Assembly: GCF_002764115.1 (NCBI RefSeq)
Contig: NZ_CP017940.1
Location: 1,028,501-1,092,500, forward strand
Reading direction: 5' to 3'
Origin: Phyllobacterium zundukense
GTDB taxonomy: Bacteria > Pseudomonadota > Alphaproteobacteria > Rhizobiales > Rhizobiaceae
Length of the DNA stretch: 64,000 nt
A model generated the notes under the pieces. The model was not told the DNA's origin and searched no databases. It saw only the letters and a list, made by a program, of their open reading frames with translations. Every line of letters starts with the position of its first letter. The first letter of the stretch is position 1. Both the position numbers and the translations under genes were made by a program. Positions 28,059 through 36,201 of the stretch are shown here, piece by piece.

Positions 28059-29267
28059 ATGACGAGCTCCTTCTTTCGTACGGCCCTCATCCTTGGTCTC
28101 CTTACTGCCATCGGGCCCTTTGCAATCGACATGTATCTCCCGGCCATGCCTTCCATCGGTAAGGAACTTGGCGCGGAGAACAGCGTCGTGCAGATGAGCC
28201 TTCTGGCTTTCTTCATTTCCTTCGCCATCTTCCAGCTGTTCTACGGTCCCTTGTCCGATATGTGGGGCCGCAAGGCGCCGCTCTATATCGGTATCGGCCT
28301 GTTCGCGGTGGCAAGCATCGGCTGTGCCCTGGCTAGCGATATTGAGACCTTGATCGCTTTCCGCTTCCTTCAGGGTATCGGTGGTGCTGCGGGAATGGTT
28401 ATTCCGCGTGCCATTGTCCGTGACATGCATACTGGCGTGCAGGCAGCACGGCTCATGTCACTGCTGATGCTGGTCTTCAGCATCTCGCCCATTCTCGCTC
28501 CGTTGACAGGTAGTGCCGTCATTGAATTCTATGGCTGGCGCGGTGTGTTCTGGGCGGTGATGATTGCCGCGTTCATCGGGTTGATCCTGCTGTCGACCCA
28601 GTTGAAGGAAACCCGCCCGAAAGCGGCACGCGCCGAAAGTGGTCTCGGAAGCGCCATGGCAGCCTATCGCCTGCTGCTGGGTGACCGCAACTTCCTGACG
28701 CTCACCTTTATCGGCGGCCTCGGTATCTCCAGCTTCCTGGTCTATCTGGCGAACTCGCCCTTCGTCCTCATTGACCATTATGGCCTGACGCCGACGCAGT
28801 ACAGCATGGCTTTCTCGATCAACGCGGTTTCGTTCTTCACCGTCTCGCAGTTGACCGGCTGGCTCGGCGAGCGCTTTGGCCTTATCCGGGTGATGCGTTT
28901 GGCCGTCACCGCGTTTGCTTTGACGATGGCAGCTATGGTCGTCGTCATGGGATTGGGCTTCAACCAGTTGCCGGTAATGGCGGTGTTCCTGTTTGTCGGA
29001 TATGGCTTCCTTGGATTGGTCATCCCGACATCGGCCGTGCTCGCGCTTGAAGATCACGGCGAGATCGCCGGTACTGCTTCGGCGCTGATGGGCACGCTGC
29101 ACTTCGTGACCTCCGCCGTTGCCATGGTGATTGCCGGCCTGTTTTTCGACGGAACCGCCTTGCCGATGGCGGCTGGCATCGCGCTCTGCGCTGTGGGTGC
29201 GTTCGTGCTCACACAGGCAACGATCGGCCGGCGCCGTATGGTCGAGGCGGAAGCCGCTGCCGAATAG
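28059..29267 (+). CDS. Bcr/CflA family drug efflux MFS transporter
   Basis: A 402-residue MFS protein with 12 predicted membrane helices. The N-terminus GLLTAIGPFAIDMYLPAMPS, the loop GPLSDMWGRKAPLY (MFS motif A) and LQGIGGAAGMVIPRAIVRD match the Bcr/CflA drug:H+ antiporter group. It should export drugs or metabolites from the cytoplasm. The divergent TetR gene and operators suggest inducible expression. Confidence 0.93.
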   Translation: MTSSFFRTALILGLLTAIGPFAIDMYLPAMPSIGKELGAENSVVQMSLLAFFISFAIFQLFYGPLSDMWGRKAPLYIGIGLFAVASIGCALASDIETLIAFRFLQGIGGAAGMVIPRAIVRDMHTGVQAARLMSLLMLVFSISPILAPLTGSAVIEFYGWRGVFWAVMIAAFIGLILLSTQLKETRPKAARAESGLGSAMAAYRLLLGDRNFLTLTFIGGLGISSFLVYLANSPFVLIDHYGLTPTQYSMAFSINAVSFFTVSQLTGWLGERFGLIRVMRLAVTAFALTMAAMVVVMGLGFNQLPVMAVFLFVGYGFLGLVIPTSAVLALEDHGEIAGTASALMGTLHFVTSAVAMVIAGLFFDGTALPMAAGIALCAVGAFVLTQATIGRRRMVEAEAAAE

Positions 29268-29283
29268 GAATTCTGATCCTCCG

Positions 29284-29580
29284 TCAGATATGAAGAGAAG
29301 GGCCCGGGACATCGTCCCGGGCTTTTTGTTTTCGCCCGCCGCCGCTACAGATCGGCTGCGCCAGAATCTCGGCAAGGATACCTCGTTCGTTTACCTGGGC
29401 GCGAGCGACGTAGTGGGAGAAATGCTGCGCTGCCAGGGCCGAACCTGCGATCAGGGTAATGGCTGTGGCCACAAAGGTCACAGCCAACCGAGCGCGCGGC
29501 CACCAGCCAAGCAGGGCTCTGAACCTTGTCCGCCAGGCCGTGATCAGGGCAATGAGCAAGGCTCCAAGGGCGCAGCACAT
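29284..29580 (-). CDS. Possible small membrane protein downstream of DUF899
   Basis: A 98-residue frame on the DUF899 strand, beginning 9 bases after that gene. It has two hydrophobic stretches (CALGALLIALITAW and LAVTFVATAITLIAGSALAA) and then HFSHYVARAQVNERGILAEI, which is protein-like. Its last 20 residues overlap the MFS terminator hairpin, and the ribosome site is weak. No family is recognised, so it may be a chance frame. Confidence 0.4.
   Translation of the reverse strand: MCCALGALLIALITAWRTRFRALLGWWPRARLAVTFVATAITLIAGSALAAQHFSHYVARAQVNERGILAEILAQPICSGGGRKQKARDDVPGPSLHI
29302..29332 (+). terminator. Intrinsic terminator after the MFS gene
   Basis: GCCCGGGA at 29302-29309 pairs with TCCCGGGC at 29315-29322, loop CATCG, followed by TTTTTGTTTT. 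Confidence 0.9.
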
Positions 29581-29589
29581 CGTACTGGC

Positions 29590-30360
29590 TCACTTGTGAA
29601 CGGAACAAGCGCAATCGGGCTCGTGGTAACGGCCATTGTTACCGACCATACCACCCTTGCCATACATGTTTTTCGGCCGCGCCCAATCAACCAGGTTATA
29701 GTGCGGCCCGGTTTCGTTGCGGCCCTTGGGCATGACGTCAAGATAGCCGTAAATACCAAGAAACTGTTCGCCGCCGCGGCTAAAGGCCGAATAGGTATGG
29801 AAGATCTGGCCGTCATCGTCCTTGTAGAAGGCGCTCTCGCCCGAGAGGTCTTCAAGGCCGGGATCGGTGTGCCGGTAATTGTAGTAAGCGTTCTTTTCTG
29901 CGACTTCCTTGGGGGTGAAGGATACGTTGAAGTCATAGTTGAAATCGCTGTGGAAAGACGAAACCCAGGGGAAGTGCCAGCCCATCGCTTTGCGCAAAGT
30001 CTCGATCTCTGCGATAGGTGCGCGCGCCACGGCCACGTAGGAAACGTCATGGTTCTCGAGATGCGCGAGAAGCCCCTCGACGTGATCGACTTCCAGTGAG
30101 CATCCAACGCATTGTTGCTCCTGGCCCGGTCCTTTCATGAAATGCTTGAGGAAGAGCTGGCTGCGTCCATCGAACAGGTCGGCCAGCGTTACCTTTCCCG
30201 ACCGGCTATCGAAGACGTACTCCTTCTCGATCTTGACCCAGGGTAGGGCCCGCCGCCGTGCGCTCATTTCCTCCCGCGCCTTCGTAAAGGCCTTCTCCTT
30301 GGCCAGAAGGTCGATCCGCGCCTTCAGCCATTCATCCCGTGATGCGATCTCATGTTGCAT
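29590..30360 (-). CDS. DUF899 thioredoxin-like protein
   Basis: A 256-residue protein of the DUF899 family, which has a thioredoxin-like fold but no proven activity. The marks are EYVFDSRSGKVTLADLFDGR, FMKGPGQEQQCVGCSLEVDH (a Cys-x-x-Cys-like pair), FHSDFNYDFNVSFTP, and GGEQFLGIYGYLDVMPKGRN followed by PHYNLVDW. It lies downstream of the AHSA1/ArsR pair on the same strand, the order seen in several soil bacteria. Confidence 0.9.
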   Translation of the reverse strand: MQHEIASRDEWLKARIDLLAKEKAFTKAREEMSARRRALPWVKIEKEYVFDSRSGKVTLADLFDGRSQLFLKHFMKGPGQEQQCVGCSLEVDHVEGLLAHLENHDVSYVAVARAPIAEIETLRKAMGWHFPWVSSFHSDFNYDFNVSFTPKEVAEKNAYYNYRHTDPGLEDLSGESAFYKDDDGQIFHTYSAFSRGGEQFLGIYGYLDVMPKGRNETGPHYNLVDWARPKNMYGKGGMVGNNGRYHEPDCACSVHK

Positions 30361-30402
30361 TGCTTCCTCCTGTTGCCGAATGCTTCAATGGGAATTGCTG
30401 CT

Positions 30403-30882
30403 CTACTCTTGCGAAAGCAGTTCCTCGAGACGATCGAAGGCGCCGTTCCAGCCCTTCTCGTGACCGGTGCAATTTTCGGGTGTGTCGAAGATGCTTTGGC
30501 GGAATGTCATCAGTGTCCTGTCGTCCTGACTTTCGAACGTGATGTTGACGAGCGTTTCCATTCCGGCACGGCCATCTGCCTGATCCCAGGCGAAGGTGAA
30601 TGCCAGGCGTTTGCCGGGCACGATTTCCTGGTAGACGCCGCCATGCCAGAGTTTTTCGCCACTGGCAGCCGAGTCGAGACAGGCGCGCCATTTGCCGCCG
30701 ACCCGCAGATCGGCCTCCACATAAGTTGCGGGATAGTCACGCGGACCCATCCACTGCAACATGCGCCTGGGATCGGCGAAAGCATCGAAGACCAGCGCGG
30801 GCGGGGCATTGAACAGGCGCGTGATCGTAAGAATGCGGCCGGCCGTCTCGTTCATCGCGTGAGCTGTGTTTGTCTCAGACAT
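30403..30882 (-). CDS. SRPBCC/AHSA1 domain protein
   Basis: The 159-residue protein from the ATG at 30882 has the AHSA1 (START-like) fold: LTITRLFNAPPALVFDAFAD, MLQWMGPRDYPATYVEADLR, then GGVYQEIVPGKRLAFTFAW and the end NCTGHEKGWNGAFDRLEELL. Such proteins bind hydrophobic ligands, and many are encoded with an ArsR regulator. It overlaps the ArsR gene by eight bases. The upstream extension of the reading frame is inside ArsR and unlikely. Confidence 0.9.
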   Translation of the reverse strand: MSETNTAHAMNETAGRILTITRLFNAPPALVFDAFADPRRMLQWMGPRDYPATYVEADLRVGGKWRACLDSAASGEKLWHGGVYQEIVPGKRLAFTFAWDQADGRAGMETLVNITFESQDDRTLMTFRQSIFDTPENCTGHEKGWNGAFDRLEELLSQE

Positions 30883-31216
30883 CCTGCTCTCCATTTGTCT
30901 GTACATCCTGCAAATATTCCTCCAGCCGGTCGAAACTGCCTTCCCAAAATCGGCGGTAGCGTTCCAGCCAGTCCGTAGCTTCCTTGAGCGGCGCCGCGTT
31001 GAGACTGCAGGGCCGCCACTGGGCTTCACGGCCGCGGATCACCAGGCCGGCCCGCTCCAGCACCTTCAGGTGTTTGGTGACTGCGGGCCCCGACATCTGG
31101 AAGGGTTCGGCCAGTTCCGTCACCGAGGTGGTGCCGAGCGCGAGCCGCGCCAGGATGGCCCGGCGCGTCGGATCCGCGAGGGCCGAGAAGATATGGTCGA
31201 GTCGATCGGGTGTCAT
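30875..31216 (-). CDS. ArsR/SmtB family regulator
   Basis: A 113-residue winged-helix regulator (LDHIFSALADPTRRAILARL, then FQMSGPAVTKHLKVLERAGL and IRGREAQWRPCSLNAAPL). No metal-binding Cys cluster is visible, so it belongs to the metal-independent group common beside AHSA1 genes. It overlaps and precedes the AHSA1 gene and probably controls this small operon. Confidence 0.9.
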   Translation of the reverse strand: MTPDRLDHIFSALADPTRRAILARLALGTTSVTELAEPFQMSGPAVTKHLKVLERAGLVIRGREAQWRPCSLNAAPLKEATDWLERYRRFWEGSFDRLEEYLQDVQTNGEQDV

Positions 31217-31339
31217 TTCGCATTAAACCAGTCGGTTATTTAACTATTTGGTTTGATACGCCATCCGAACGTTACCGTCAAGCCATGATTTGAATCGGAC
31301 GAAACCCGGTTCAAAACGGCTGAAGATCTGCAGCAATGG

Positions 31340-31671
31340 AGAAAAGGAGAGTAGTGGAGGCTTCTGTTGCCAGGTGCCTCCGAACCCCGCCTAGAAGTGC
31401 GAACCCCTAGGACTTGATTTGAAGCTATCGCACCGCATTAAGCGGCGAGACGTGCTTCCGCATAGTTGTCGTTTGCAACTACAGAGTTAGCCCGATAACG
31501 GTGGTACAATGCCGGGCAAAAGTTCGATCTTTACACCCTTGTCGATCCTATTTCGCCCCCGCCAAAAAGCAGCGAGATCTGCTGCGTTTTGGTGGAGGCG
31601 CCGGGTACCGCCCCCGGGTCCAATGGGCTTATTGCATCGTCCGTTTATCACCATAGCCGACCGAAGCCGGC
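31340..31671 (-). ncRNA. ssrA: tmRNA, circularly permuted two-piece form
   Basis: The tag frame lies at 31438-31476 on the minus strand and reads ANDNYAEARLAA then TAA. Upstream in the transcript is the acceptor piece ending CGCCTCCACCA (CCA at 31590-31592). The coding piece starts GGGGGCG at 31560. The two pair into a 7-bp acceptor stem with G3:U70, the alanine identity pair, and an encoded CCA. A 29-base spacer (31561-31589) with its own hairpin lies between. A TATATA box (31678-31683) suggests the precursor begins near 31671. The 3' end near 31340 is estimated. tmRNA rescues stalled ribosomes and tags the products for ClpXP. Confidence 0.93.
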
Positions 31672-31855
31672 AGGACTTATATAGGACCTGTTTTATTGAA
31701 TTGAAAGAGTGGATTGACTTGGAACGGATGCTAGGGAATGTTTCGAGGTGTCTAAAGAGTCATCGCCTCATGCATCTGCCAGTTTGTGCGATGTCTTCAT
31801 TGTCAGGGAGGGTTGCAATGCCGGGCATTCAACCTAGCAATCGGGGGATTTTTCC

Positions 31856-32167
31856 ATGAGTGACTATCTAAAGGATGTTCGCCATTATGATGCGGCTGCT
31901 GATGAGGCGACTGTCGCGAAAATCGTCAAACATCTCGGAATTGCCCTGCGCAACAGGGATTCGTCGCTGGTTTCCTGCACGGATCCGGAGGAATTGAAGC
32001 GTGTCCGCACCAATTGGGTCGAAAAGAAGCTCGGCCTCACCGACGCGGCCAAGGCCGATGCGGCGATCGAATCCGTGTGCGCTGCCATGAAGGCGGACAA
32101 CAGCAAAAGCCGTGTCACGTTCTACTACCTGACCGCGAAGGCGCTCGGCGCACTCGGCAAGCTCTGA
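31856..32167 (+). CDS. DUF2853 family protein
   Basis: A 103-residue, largely helical cytosolic protein with the DUF2853 pattern (YDAAADEATVAKIVKHLGIA, VRTNWVEKKLGLT, KSRVTFYYLTAKALGALGKL). Function is unknown; it is common in alphaproteobacteria. A strong terminator follows it and separates it from thyA. Confidence 0.9.
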   Translation: MSDYLKDVRHYDAAADEATVAKIVKHLGIALRNRDSSLVSCTDPEELKRVRTNWVEKKLGLTDAAKADAAIESVCAAMKADNSKSRVTFYYLTAKALGALGKL

Positions 32168-32191
32168 TCATTTTCGGCCGACAATCGAATC

Positions 32192-32219
32192 ATCCCCGGC
32201 GAATCACCGGGGATTTTTC
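32192..32219 (+). terminator. Intrinsic terminator after DUF2853
   Basis: ATCCCCGG at 32192-32199 pairs with CCGGGGAT at 32207-32214, a 7-base loop, then TTTTT. Confidence 0.9.
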
Positions 32220-32304
32220 ATTGAGGCATGAATTTCGTCGCCGCAGCCCTGTGGATCACACACAAGTTTTAGTGCTTCGTTAGCCGAATCTGCTAATAGA
32301 AATT

Positions 32305-33099
32305 ATGCGCACTTATCTCGATCTTCTTCAGCATGTGCTCGATACGGGCGTCGATCGTGGCGATCGGACAGGTACCGGCACACGTTCTGTCTTCGGCTAC
32401 CAGATGCGATTCGATCTGGCAGCGGGCTTTCCGCTGTTGACAACGAAGAAACTGCACCTGAAATCCATCATCCATGAGCTTCTGTGGTTCCTGAAGGGCG
32501 AGACCAATATCGCCTATCTTAAGGAAAACGGTGTCACGATCTGGGACGAATGGGCTGACGAAAACGGTGATCTGGGACCGGTCTATGGCTATCAATGGCG
32601 GTCATGGCCGGCTCCCGAGGGCAGGCACATCGACCAGATTGCCGGGCTCGTAAGTGCGATACGCAACAATCCTCATTCAAGACGCTTGATCGTTTCAGCA
32701 TGGAACCCGGCTCTGGTGGACGAGATGGCGCTGCCGCCCTGCCACTGCCTGTTCCAGTTCTATGTGGCCGATGGCAAACTGTCCTGCCAGCTTTACCAGC
32801 GCTCGGCAGATATCTTCCTAGGTGTGCCGTTCAACATCGCGTCCTATGCGCTGCTGACAATGATGGTAGCGCAGGTAACCGGATTGCAGCCCGGTGAATT
32901 CGTTCACACGCTTGGTGATACGCATCTCTATGCCAATCATTTCGAACAGGCGAGGCTGCAATTGACCCGCGTTCCCGGCCCGCTGCCGAAAATGCAGATA
33001 AATCCGGAAGTTACTGATCTCTTTGCCTTCAAGTATGACGATTTCCGTCTTGTAGATTACGTCGCCGAATCCAGCATCAAGGCGCCGATTGCGGTATAG
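32305..33099 (+). CDS. thyA: Thymidylate synthase
   Basis: A 264-residue enzyme, the same length as E. coli ThyA, that methylates dUMP to dTMP with methylene-tetrahydrofolate. The catalytic Cys146 is in [10 protein letters not shown], and the Arg loop [12 protein letters not shown] and the [20 protein letters not shown] block are present. The next gene is folA, which regenerates tetrahydrofolate from the dihydrofolate this enzyme makes. Confidence 0.97.
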   Translation: MRTYLDLLQHVLDTGVDRGDRTGTGTRSVFGYQMRFDLAAGFPLLTTKKLHLKSIIHELLWFLKGETNIAYLKENGVTIWDEWADENGDLGPVYGYQWRSWPAPEGRHIDQIAGLVSAIRNNPHSRRLIVSAWNPALVDEMALPPCHCLFQFYVADGKLSCQLYQRSADIFLGVPFNIASYALLTMMVAQVTGLQPGEFVHTLGDTHLYANHFEQARLQLTRVPGPLPKMQINPEVTDLFAFKYDDFRLVDYVAESSIKAPIAV

Positions 33100-33156
33100 A
33101 CGCACTGCACAGGGCCTTGCGAAGACGAATACTCATTTGAAACGGATGTTGCCTGA

Positions 33157-33657
33157 ATGATCAGTTTTGTTGTTGCCATTGCTGAAAATGGCGTGATCGG
33201 GCATGAAAATGGCCTGCCGTGGCGATTGTCTTCGGACCTCAAGCGGTTCAAGGCAACAACGATGGGCAAGCCCATCATCATGGGGCGGAAGACCTGGGAT
33301 TCGCTCGGCCGACCTCTTCCCGGACGCACCAATATCGTCATTACCCGTGATCCGGCCTTTTCCGTCGAAGGTGTCATAGCCGTCCGCTCCGTCGATGAAG
33401 CGTTGATGATCGCTGGAAGTCATGCCGGCGCCGACAAGGTCAATGAGATATGCATTATTGGCGGCGGCGATATTTTTCGCCAGACTCTCAATCGAGTGGA
33501 CCGGCTCTATGTGACTTGGGTTCTCGCGAAGGTTGAGGGTGACGTTCACTTCCCTCCCATCGATCCGAAAATCTGGGCTGAAATCTCCAGCGAAGATTTT
33601 CCACCGGGTGAAAAAGATAATTACGCGACGCGCTTTGTCATCTATGAGCGGCGCTGA
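33157..33657 (+). CDS. folA: Dihydrofolate reductase
   Basis: A 166-residue enzyme reducing dihydrofolate with NADPH. Typical blocks are ISFVVAIAENGVIGHENGLP, then WRLSSDLKRFKATTMGKPII, MGRKTWDSLGRPLPGRTNIV and IIGGGDIFRQTL. It is 57 bases after thyA on the same strand, so an operon is likely. A separate promoter for hflK follows in the next gap. Confidence 0.96.
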   Translation: MISFVVAIAENGVIGHENGLPWRLSSDLKRFKATTMGKPIIMGRKTWDSLGRPLPGRTNIVITRDPAFSVEGVIAVRSVDEALMIAGSHAGADKVNEICIIGGGDIFRQTLNRVDRLYVTWVLAKVEGDVHFPPIDPKIWAEISSEDFPPGEKDNYATRFVIYERR

Positions 33658-33753
33658 CACGCTGGCCAAGTGCAAGCGATATGAAAATATCGTGATAAGC
33701 GGGCTTAATCGTTCGACTTTTTACCAAATCCGCGTGAAAAGCGACCGCGTGCG

Positions 33754-33782
33754 TTGAAAGCGCGCCCCGCCATCCCTATAAA
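33754..33782 (+). promoter_or_regulatory. Promoter ahead of hflK
   Basis: TTGAAA at 33754-33759 and TATAAA at 33777-33782 are separated by exactly 17 bases, a good match to a housekeeping sigma promoter. The hflK start lies 65 bases beyond the -10 box. Confidence 0.65.
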
Positions 33783-33846
33783 CGGGACATCGGACTAGCG
33801 GGAGGATGCCACGGAGTGGCGCTTTCGTTCAAATTAAGAGGTAGGA

Positions 33847-34950
33847 ATGCCCTGGAGTAATCAGAACGGCGGCGGCGGCCCATGGGGTGGCGGCGGTAAC
33901 AATAGTGGCGGCGGTGGCCCTTGGGGTCAAAAGCCGCAAGGAGGCGGCGGTGGCAATCCACCCGACCTCGAAGACATCCTCCGCCGAGGTCAGGATCGCT
34001 TGCGTCAGGCACTTCCGGGCGGTTCCGGCGGCAGCCCGGCAATCTGGGGTCTTGTCGGTCTGGCGCTGGTGGCTTTCTGGCTCTTCCAGGCAATTTATAC
34101 AGTCCAGCCGGACGAACGCGCCGTCGAGCTGCGTTTCGGCAAACCCAAGCCGGACATCTCTGAACCGGGCTTGCATTTCCATTTCTGGCCGATTGAATCC
34201 TATGAAAAGATCGAGATCGTCGAGAAGCAGAAGAATATCGGCGGGCAGGGCGCGCGCGGTGCCAAGGAAGGCCTGATGCTTTCAGGCGACCAGAACATCG
34301 TCGATGTGCAGTTCTCTGTGCTTTATCGCGTCTCGGATCCCGTCGCCTATCTCTTCCATGTCGAAAATCCTGAAAACCTTGTGCAGCAAGTGTCGGAAAG
34401 CGCGATGCGCGAGATCGTCGGCCGCAGCCCGGCGCAGGATATCTTCCGTGATAACCGCGCGGGCATCGCCAATGATGTACGTGGTATCATTCAGAAGACG
34501 CTCGACGAGTACGGCGCGGGCGTTGCGATCAATGCCGTGTCGATCGAAGACGCAGCGCCGCCGCGTGAAGTGGCCGATGCTTTCGATGAGGTCCAGCGTG
34601 CCGAACAGGACGAGGACCGCTTCGTGGAGGAATCAAATCAGTATTCCAACCAGAAACTCGGACAGGCGCGCGGTGAAGGCGCGCAGATCCGGGAAGACGC
34701 TGCAGCCTACAAGAACCGTATCGTGCAGGAAGCGGAAGGTGAGGCGCAGCGCTTCACCTCGGTCTACGACCAGTACGTCAAGGCACCGGAAGTTACCCGC
34801 AAGCGGCTTTTCCTCGAAACCATGGAGCGTGTGCTGAAGGACTCAAACAAGGTGATTGTTGATCAGAGCGGCCAGAGTGTCGTTCCTTATCTTCCTCTTC
34901 AGGAACTGACCAAGCAGCGCCCGGCCGCCGTCGAGGGGACAAAACAATGA
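33847..34950 (+). CDS. hflK: FtsH protease modulator HflK
   Basis: A 367-residue band-7 (SPFH) protein. A Gly-rich N-terminal cytoplasmic stretch (about 1-60) is followed by one membrane segment (IWGLVGLALVAFWLFQAIY) and the SPFH domain (RAVELRFGKPKPDISEPGLH). With HflC it forms a large complex around FtsH and tunes its proteolysis. An AAGAGGTAGG site precedes the ATG. It overlaps hflC by four bases. Confidence 0.95.
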   Translation: MPWSNQNGGGGPWGGGGNNSGGGGPWGQKPQGGGGGNPPDLEDILRRGQDRLRQALPGGSGGSPAIWGLVGLALVAFWLFQAIYTVQPDERAVELRFGKPKPDISEPGLHFHFWPIESYEKIEIVEKQKNIGGQGARGAKEGLMLSGDQNIVDVQFSVLYRVSDPVAYLFHVENPENLVQQVSESAMREIVGRSPAQDIFRDNRAGIANDVRGIIQKTLDEYGAGVAINAVSIEDAAPPREVADAFDEVQRAEQDEDRFVEESNQYSNQKLGQARGEGAQIREDAAAYKNRIVQEAEGEAQRFTSVYDQYVKAPEVTRKRLFLETMERVLKDSNKVIVDQSGQSVVPYLPLQELTKQRPAAVEGTKQ

Positions 34951-35891
34951 ACCAGAACCGTTTTCCTCTTCTCGCGGGCCTGATCGCGTTCATCGCCTTG
35001 CTGGCCTATTCGTCCATCTTTGTCGTCAGGGCAGGCCAGCAGGCCATTGTCCTGCGCTTTGGTCAGATCGTCGATGTGAAGGCCGACCCCGGCATCTATT
35101 TCAAGCTGCCTTTCGGCTTTCTTGAGGCCGACAATGTGCAGATGATCGAAGATCGCCTCCTGAGCTTCGAACTCGACAACATCCGCGTCCAGGTTTCGGG
35201 CGGCAAGTTCTACGAGGTCGATGCCTTCCTTGTCTACCGTATCACCGATCCACGCAAGTTCCGGCAAACTGTGTCCGGCGACGTGACGCTGGCAGAAGCA
35301 CGCTTGCGTACTCGTCTCGATGCGGCGTTGCGCGGGGTTTACGGTTTGCGCGGCTTTGAAGCGGCGCTCTCCGACGAGCGTGCCGGTATGATGCAGGAGG
35401 TGCGTGAACAGCTCCGTCCCGATGCGGAGTCGCTGGGGTTGCAGATCACCGATGTCCGTATTCGCCGTACTGACTTGACCCAGGAAGTCTCGCAGCAGAC
35501 CTTCGACCGCATGAAGGCCGAACGTCTGGCGGAAGCAGAACGTCTGCGTGCGCGTGGCCGTGAAGCTGCCCAGCGCATCAAGGCGATCACCGACCGCCAG
35601 GTTGTTGAGATTATTGCGGAAGCACGCAAGGAATCGGAGATTGCCCGAGGCCAGGGTGAGGGTGAGCGCGGCCGCATCTTCGCTGAAGTCTTCTCGAAGG
35701 ATCCGGATTTCTTTGCCTTCTACAGATCCATGACGGCTTATGGCACGGCCTTGGATAATACGGGAACGACAATGGTGCTTTCGCCGAATTCCGAGTTCTT
35801 CCGCTATTTCCAGGATTCCAACGGGGCTTTGCCGCCGGTCAGCGGTGCAACGCCGCCAGTGGCTCCGGCACCAGCGCCTGCCCCTCAATAG
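34947..35891 (+). CDS. hflC: FtsH protease modulator HflC
   Basis: A 314-residue band-7 protein with an N-terminal membrane anchor (FPLLAGLIAFIALLAYSSIF), the SPFH start VRAGQQAIVLRFGQIVDVKA and a coiled-coil region. It ends in a Pro/Ala-rich tail that is likely flexible. It starts inside the hflK stop (ATGA) and is the partner of HflK. Confidence 0.95.
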   Translation: MNQNRFPLLAGLIAFIALLAYSSIFVVRAGQQAIVLRFGQIVDVKADPGIYFKLPFGFLEADNVQMIEDRLLSFELDNIRVQVSGGKFYEVDAFLVYRITDPRKFRQTVSGDVTLAEARLRTRLDAALRGVYGLRGFEAALSDERAGMMQEVREQLRPDAESLGLQITDVRIRRTDLTQEVSQQTFDRMKAERLAEAERLRARGREAAQRIKAITDRQVVEIIAEARKESEIARGQGEGERGRIFAEVFSKDPDFFAFYRSMTAYGTALDNTGTTMVLSPNSEFFRYFQDSNGALPPVSGATPPVAPAPAPAPQ

Positions 35892-35906
35892 GGGCGGGTG
35901 TAGCTT

Positions 35907-36092
35907 ATGGTCGATTTTATGGATGCCGTGGGACTGTTCCTCGTTTTCGAGGGGCTGCTCTACGGCTGTTTTCCACTGATCGCAAAACGCCTGGCGCGGG
36001 ATGTCAGCGAACAACCGGATGGATTCCTGCGTATTGCAGGCGTCGCATCTGTTGCAGTTGGCGTGGCCGTCGTGTGGCTGGCGCGCGGATAA
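35907..36092 (+). CDS. DUF2065 (YjeT-like) small membrane protein
   Basis: A 61-residue protein with two membrane helices (VGLFLVFEGLLYGCFPLIAK and GVASVAVGVAVVWLARG), the DUF2065 pattern. It sits directly after hflC, the same neighbourhood as YjeT in gammaproteobacteria. Role unknown; probably a helper of the HflKC complex. Confidence 0.85.
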   Translation: MVDFMDAVGLFLVFEGLLYGCFPLIAKRLARDVSEQPDGFLRIAGVASVAVGVAVVWLARG

Positions 36093-36201
36093 CGGCGAAA
36101 TCTTGCCCGCCTTCATCAAACCTTCGTGTCGGCGGCCATATTTTTGTCTACTCTAGTCGTTCTGTTGTATGATCTGAGCTCACCGATAAAGGCCCGAACG
36201 C

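Noticed and set aside
29345..29614. Minus-strand open frame of 89 residues after DUF899
   Set aside because: It overlaps the DUF899 end and competes with the more membrane-like frame at 29284-29580.
31509..31859. Plus-strand open frame of 116 residues
   Set aside because: It lies mostly antisense to the tmRNA, has no homology-like motifs and ends inside the DUF2853 start.
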